From the NCBI GenBank assembly GCA_965250245.1, contig OZ252296.1, forward strand, positions 1,302,001-1,366,000: a stretch of 64,000 bases of DNA. Direction: 5' to 3'. The first letter of the stretch is position 1, and every line of letters begins with the position of its first letter. Positions 60,531 through 64,000 of this stretch are shown here, piece by piece. The translations under genes and the position numbers were made by a program. The stretch is from JABDIP01 sp965250245. Its GTDB lineage: Bacteria > Pseudomonadota > Alphaproteobacteria > DSM-16000 > Inquilinaceae. The notes below the pieces were generated by a model. The model ran no database searches. It worked only from the letters and a program-made list of their open reading frames with translations, and had not been told where the DNA came from.

Positions 60531-61388
60531 TCAATCGGCCGGCAGACGGTAGAGGTCCTGGGCGTTGCCGCCGAAGATCTTGGTGCGGGCGGCGTCGGAG
60601 ATCGGCGCCAGCAGCTCCTCGGCCACGCCCTTGACCCGGTCATAGGGCGCGGCCATCAGGCAGACCGGCCAGTCGGAGCCGAAGACCAGCCTGTCCTCGC
60701 CGAACCACTCGACCACCTTGTCGACATAAGGCTTCAGGTCGGCGGCGGTCCAGGACTGCCAATTGGCCTCGGTGACGAGGCCGGAGAGCTTGCACCAGAC
60801 ATTGGGCAGGTCCGCGAACGGCGCCATCGCCGCCGCCCAGTCGTCGATCTGACCGGTGGCGATCGGCGGCTTGGCGATGTGGTCGATCACGAAGCGGGTA
60901 TCGGGCAGGGTGCGGACCGTCGTCAGGCAGGCCGGCAACTCGCGGGTCCGCGGCAGCAGGTCGTAGGCCAGCCCGGCCTCGCCGATCGCGGCGACGCCGC
61001 GCTGCACGTCGGAGCGGGTGAACCAGTCCGGGTCGGGCTCGTCATGCACCTGGTGGCGGATGCCGACCAGATAGCGGCCGTCGGGCCGCGCCCGCAGCCG
61101 GGCCAGATCGTCGGCCACGTCGGGCTTGGTCAGGTCGACCCAGCCCACCACCCCGGCGACGAAATCGGTTGCCGTGGCGGTCTCCATGAACTCGATGGTC
61201 TCGTCGACGCTGGACCGGGTCTGCACCAGCACGGTGCGGTCGACGCCGTTCGCCTCCAGCAGCGGCCGCATGTCGGCCGGCTCGAAGCGGCGGCGGATCG
61301 GGTCCAGCTCGCGGGTCATCCACGGATAATCGGCGCCCGCCGGGTCCCAGAAATGGTGGTGGGCGTCGATGGTCACGGTTGCGCTCAC
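60531..61388 (-). CDS. Amidohydrolase 2-family lactone/amide hydrolase (fuconolactonase-like)
   Basis: The 285-residue TIM-barrel metallohydrolase has an N-terminal IDAHHHFWDP (HxH metal motif), central FVIDHIAKPP, and C-terminal FGSDWPVCLM with the active-site Asp. It belongs to the COG3618-like family of lactonases such as L-fuconolactonase and 2-pyrone-4,6-dicarboxylate hydrolase. It follows the GntR regulator gene by 45 bases on the same strand and is probably its target. The substrate is open. Confidence 0.87.
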   Translation of the reverse strand: MSATVTIDAHHHFWDPAGADYPWMTRELDPIRRRFEPADMRPLLEANGVDRTVLVQTRSSVDETIEFMETATATDFVAGVVGWVDLTKPDVADDLARLRARPDGRYLVGIRHQVHDEPDPDWFTRSDVQRGVAAIGEAGLAYDLLPRTRELPACLTTVRTLPDTRFVIDHIAKPPIATGQIDDWAAAMAPFADLPNVWCKLSGLVTEANWQSWTAADLKPYVDKVVEWFGEDRLVFGSDWPVCLMAAPYDRVKGVAEELLAPISDAARTKIFGGNAQDLYRLPAD

Positions 61389-61433
61389 GGCGGCCTCCCT
61401 TGCTCGCTTTCTTCAGCCTGCCCGGCGGGGCGC

Positions 61434-62159
61434 TCAGGACGCCCGCTTCACCGTCGGCCCACGGCGGTCGCGTTCGGCGTCGTAATGGCCCAGCACCCAT
61501 TCCAGATGGCCGCGCATGGCCTCGGCGGCCTTGTCCGGCTGGTGCGCCGCGATCGCCTCGTAGATCGCCCGATGCTGCTCCATCACCGCCCGGTCGTCCT
61601 CCGGCGAGGTGAACAGCTTGTAGCGGTGGAATTCCAGCATCTGCATCAGGATGTCGCGAATGACCGTCAGGATATGGGTGTAGACCGGGCTGCCGGCGGC
61701 CTTGCCGACGGCGAAGTGGAACTGTACGTCGCCGACGGCCTTGTCGACGCCCGAACCGGTCCCGTCGCGCGGCCCGGCATGCTCCATTTCGTCCAGCCGC
61801 GCGGCGATCTCGGCGATCTGCTCCGGCGTCGCGCGTTCCGCGGCGCGGCGGGCCGCCCAGGTCTCCAGCGCCATGCGGATCTCGGCCAGGTCGTGCAGAT
61901 TGTCCAGCTTGGATCGGACCAGCTCGGTCAGCGCGTCGTCCATCGCCGCGGCGGAGGAGACGACGCGGGTGCCGCCGCCCTGGACCGCGGTCACGAAGCC
62001 CTGGGTCTTCAGCCGCTGCAGCGCGGCGCGGACCGAGACGCGGCTGACATTCATCTGCTCGGCCAGCGCCCGCTCGCCGGGCAGGCGCTGTCCCGGCGCC
62101 CAGTCGCCGCCGGCGATCATGTCGATCAGCTCCGACGCGACGCGGTCGGCGACGCTCAT
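61434..62159 (-). CDS. FadR-subfamily GntR transcriptional regulator (FCD domain)
   Basis: The 241-residue regulator has an N-terminal GntR wHTH (GDWAPGQRLPGERALAEQMN, VSRVSVRAALQRLKTQGFV) and a C-terminal FCD ligand domain (about 90-225, with HFAVGKAAGSPVYTH and EQHRAIYEAIAAHQPDKAAEAM). I chose the ATG at 62159 (MSVADRV), since upstream in-frame residues are not family-like. A palindrome TGGTATTACCA lies 67 bases upstream, identical to one before glcD, so it may regulate itself, the amidohydrolase and the glc operon. The effector may be glycolate or another 2-hydroxy acid (inference). Confidence 0.92.
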   Translation of the reverse strand: MSVADRVASELIDMIAGGDWAPGQRLPGERALAEQMNVSRVSVRAALQRLKTQGFVTAVQGGGTRVVSSAAAMDDALTELVRSKLDNLHDLAEIRMALETWAARRAAERATPEQIAEIAARLDEMEHAGPRDGTGSGVDKAVGDVQFHFAVGKAAGSPVYTHILTVIRDILMQMLEFHRYKLFTSPEDDRAVMEQHRAIYEAIAAHQPDKAAEAMRGHLEWVLGHYDAERDRRGPTVKRAS

Positions 62160-62225
62160 GGAATCGGCTGTCGGCCCGTTGGAGGGTATGTCGTTCAAGC
62201 CGGTCGCTCGTTCGGCCGAAGTGAC

Positions 62226-62236
62226 TGGTATTACCA
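62226..62236. promoter_or_regulatory. FadR/GntR-type operator upstream of the GntR gene
   Basis: TGGTA-T-TACCA (62226-62236) is identical to the palindrome at 42116-42126, and the match extends to TGGTATTACCACTT. It lies in the gap between the GntR start and the EamA gene end. Autoregulation is the simplest reading. Confidence 0.65.
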
Positions 62237-62266
62237 CTTCGATCGTGCCGCAAGCGCTTCGGGGCG

Positions 62267-63205
62267 TCAACCGACCGGGGTGGCTTGGCGCTGCTGCCGC
62301 GGCGATGCGGGCATCGTGCGCCGGGCCAGCAGGATGCCGGTCATCACGATCGCCCCGCCGACGACCTGCCACGCGCCGATCGATTCGCCGAGGATGATCC
62401 AGGCCAGCACCGCCGAGGCGACCGGCTGCACCAGCAGGCTGAGCGACGAGAAGGCCGCCGGCAGGTGGGCCAGGGCATAGGCGATCAGGCTCTGCCCGCC
62501 GGCATGGCTGACCAGGCCCAGCCCCAGCAGCATCGCCCAGCCGAAGAGCGTCAGCGTGATCATCGGGCCGTCGTATAGCAGCGCCATGGGCAGCAGGAAG
62601 GCGCTGGTCACGATCGAGCTCCAGCACATGATCACGGCGGTGGAGAAACGGGCCCGCAGCCGGCCGACGACGATGATGTAGCCGCCGTAGAACAGCGCGG
62701 TGACCAGCGCCAGGGCGTCGCCGAGCAGATTGTCGACGCCGATCGTCAGGCTGTCGCCCATCAGCACCACGGCGCCGCCGATGCCAAGCCCGAGCGCCGC
62801 CAGGAAGGTCGGCGTGAAGCGCTCCTTGAACAGGAGCCAGGATCCCAGGGTCACGAAGATCGGCGCGAAGTTGGCCAGCAGTGTCGAGTTGGCCACCGAT
62901 GTGTATTGCACCGACCAGTGCCAGAAGAAGAGGTCGCCGGCGAACATGAAGCCGGACAGCACCAGCAGCGCCACGTCGCCGCGCGTCGCAGGCATGCGCT
63001 TTGGCGCCGGCCCGTTGTTGTGGAAGGCCACCCACAGCAGCAGGACCGGGATGGCCAGCGCCGGGCGCCAGAAGGCGGTGACCGGGGCGCCGAGATCGGA
63101 CAGCCGCACGAAGATCGGCGAGAACGCGATCCCCATGGCGCCGGCGATCAGGGCCGCGAAGGCCAGCCTGTTCCCAGTCGCCGTTGCGGTGTCGGAGGCA
63201 GTCAT
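62267..63205 (-). CDS. EamA/DMT-family transporter
   Basis: The 312-residue membrane protein has ten hydrophobic segments in two EamA halves, for example IAGAMGIAFSPIFVRLSDLG near the N-terminus and LVQPVASAVLAWIILGESIG near the end. The VANSTLLANFAPIFVTL stretch closes the first repeat. DMT proteins export amino acids or metabolites. ATG 63205 fits the domain start. It precedes the GntR gene on the same strand with 107 bases between. The substrate is unknown. Confidence 0.9.
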   Translation of the reverse strand: MTASDTATATGNRLAFAALIAGAMGIAFSPIFVRLSDLGAPVTAFWRPALAIPVLLLWVAFHNNGPAPKRMPATRGDVALLVLSGFMFAGDLFFWHWSVQYTSVANSTLLANFAPIFVTLGSWLLFKERFTPTFLAALGLGIGGAVVLMGDSLTIGVDNLLGDALALVTALFYGGYIIVVGRLRARFSTAVIMCWSSIVTSAFLLPMALLYDGPMITLTLFGWAMLLGLGLVSHAGGQSLIAYALAHLPAAFSSLSLLVQPVASAVLAWIILGESIGAWQVVGGAIVMTGILLARRTMPASPRQQRQATPVG

Positions 63206-63340
63206 CGGCGGTTTATAGCGGCCGCGACAGGTCGTCGATACAGCACGATTGTCTCGATGCAAGCCGGCGATCCGGGGTGCGGAACCGGCCCGGCCCGCAC
63301 TCTTGCCGCGACGCCACCGAATTTGATCTATAGTCGCCGG

Positions 63341-64000
63341 ATGACCACGACCTCGGCGACCGACCTGACCGATCTGCCGGCCCCGCTGATCGGGCCCGAC
63401 GACCCGCCCGCCGTAACGCATCTCAATCCGGAGGGCAGCGCCCGGGCGCTGTTGCTGGCCGATCATGCCGGTGCCGCCATACCGGGATCGCTGGACCGGC
63501 TCGGGCTGGGCGAGGTGCCGCTGGAACGGCATATCGCCTACGACATCGGCAGCCGTGGGGTCACCGAAAGGCTGTCGGAACTGCTGGATGCGCCGGCGCT
63601 GATCCATGGCTATTCGCGCCTGCTGATCGACCCCAATCGGGAGTTGGACGACCCGACCTCGATCTGCGTCATCAGCGACGGCGTGGTGGTCCCCGGCAAC
63701 CGGGATTTGAGCCCGGAACAGGCGGCGGCACGGGCGATGGCATTCCACCATCCCTATCACGAGGCCATCGAGACGGAGATCGACCGGATCACGGCGCGCG
63801 ACGGCCCGCCGGCGATCATCTCCGTTCACACCTTCACCCGGGAGCTGCGCGGACGGGAGCGGCCCTGGCATATCGGCATCCTGTGGGATGATGACGGCCG
63901 CATGCCGGTGCCGCTGATCGACGCCCTGCGCCGCGACCGGTCGCTGGTGGTTGGCGACAACGAGCCCTATAGCGGCCGCAACCGCCACGGCTACACGGTG
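63341..64000 (+). CDS. N-formylglutamate amidohydrolase family protein, C-terminus beyond window
   Basis: The visible 220 residues match the FGase family: ALLLADHAGAAIPGSL, HIAYDIGSRGVTERLSELL, LIHGYSRLLIDPNRELDDPTS (core YSRLLIDPNRELDDP), and IISVHTFTRELRGRERPWHIGI. It diverges from the family member at 3246-4136 in both ends and motif wording. It is divergent from the EamA gene. The 3' end is missing only because the window stops. Confidence 0.87.
   Translation, partial: MTTTSATDLTDLPAPLIGPDDPPAVTHLNPEGSARALLLADHAGAAIPGSLDRLGLGEVPLERHIAYDIGSRGVTERLSELLDAPALIHGYSRLLIDPNRELDDPTSICVISDGVVVPGNRDLSPEQAAARAMAFHHPYHEAIETEIDRITARDGPPAIISVHTFTRELRGRERPWHIGILWDDDGRMPVPLIDALRRDRSLVVGDNEPYSGRNRHGYTV

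Overview
The window is GC-rich, densely coded alphaproteobacterial chromosome. A CpdR single-domain response regulator, a MucR/Ros zinc-finger regulator, the zinc-less form of ribosomal protein bL36, and many ATGA/GTGA gene overlaps support this. The gene content (DMSP/betaine-type genes, Rieske oxygenase, glycolate oxidase) suggests a marine or plant-associated Rhodospirillales-like heterotroph. The taxonomic placement is inference.

Layout. (1) 1-2.8 kb, minus strand: trehalose-phosphate synthase (cut by the window edge) behind a GH15 glycosidase. (2) 3.05-3.18 kb: an unannotated small-RNA candidate with a hairpin, a single-stranded CCTCCC anti-Shine-Dalgarno segment and a strong intrinsic terminator. 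(3) 3.2-4.8 kb: N-formylglutamate amidohydrolase, cpdR and tRNA-Val(GAC). (4) 4.9-15.5 kb, minus strand: a five-gene operon DUF4132 - MoxR ATPase - DUF5682 - VWA - SWIM. It has the same composition as the E. coli yehI/yehL/yehM/yehP/yehQ genes, whose function is not established; it is the best candidate here for an undescribed system. (5) 15.7-18.8 kb: a DmdA-like demethylase and a BCCT transporter, suggesting uptake and demethylation of DMSP or a related compound. (6) 18.8-30.9 kb: a divergent catabolic island around an RpiR regulator. The minus arm carries an FAD/GcvT demethylase, a zinc-type dehydrogenase, three tandem enolase-superfamily paralogues and a class III aminotransferase. The plus arm carries a Rieske oxygenase, an aldehyde dehydrogenase and a CMD-family protein. 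Together they look like a pathway for an N-methylated amino acid or betaine.

(7) 31-34.5 kb: an orphan ParA with a small membrane protein and a winged-helix protein, then mucR behind an AT-rich leader. (8) 34.5-40.5 kb: nucleotide-sugar epimerase, patatin, alpha/beta hydrolase, GNAT, semialdehyde dehydrogenase and a LuxR regulator with a degenerate receiver. (9) 40.8-42 kb: rpmJ with a clear promoter, and an ArsR/SRPBCC pair. (10) 42.1-47.1 kb: glycolate oxidase glcD-glcE-(DCC protein)-glcF-(cyclophilin-like). (11) 47.1-50 kb: exported TPR and BNR-type proteins. (12) 50.1-55 kb: an SbcCD-like YhaO/YhaN pair in visibly lower-GC DNA, probably acquired. (13) 55-58.7 kb: glycerate 2-kinase and pyruvate kinase, divergent from an IclR regulator across a palindromic operator. 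Glycolate oxidation (glc) to glyoxylate and glycerate phosphorylation to 2-phosphoglycerate and pyruvate may belong to one C2 route. (14) 58.7-64 kb: serine hydrolase, GNAT, amidohydrolase with a FadR-type GntR regulator, EamA exporter, and a second N-formylglutamate amidohydrolase cut by the edge. The GntR promoter and the glcD promoter share the palindrome TGGTATTACCA, which suggests a regulatory link across 20 kb.
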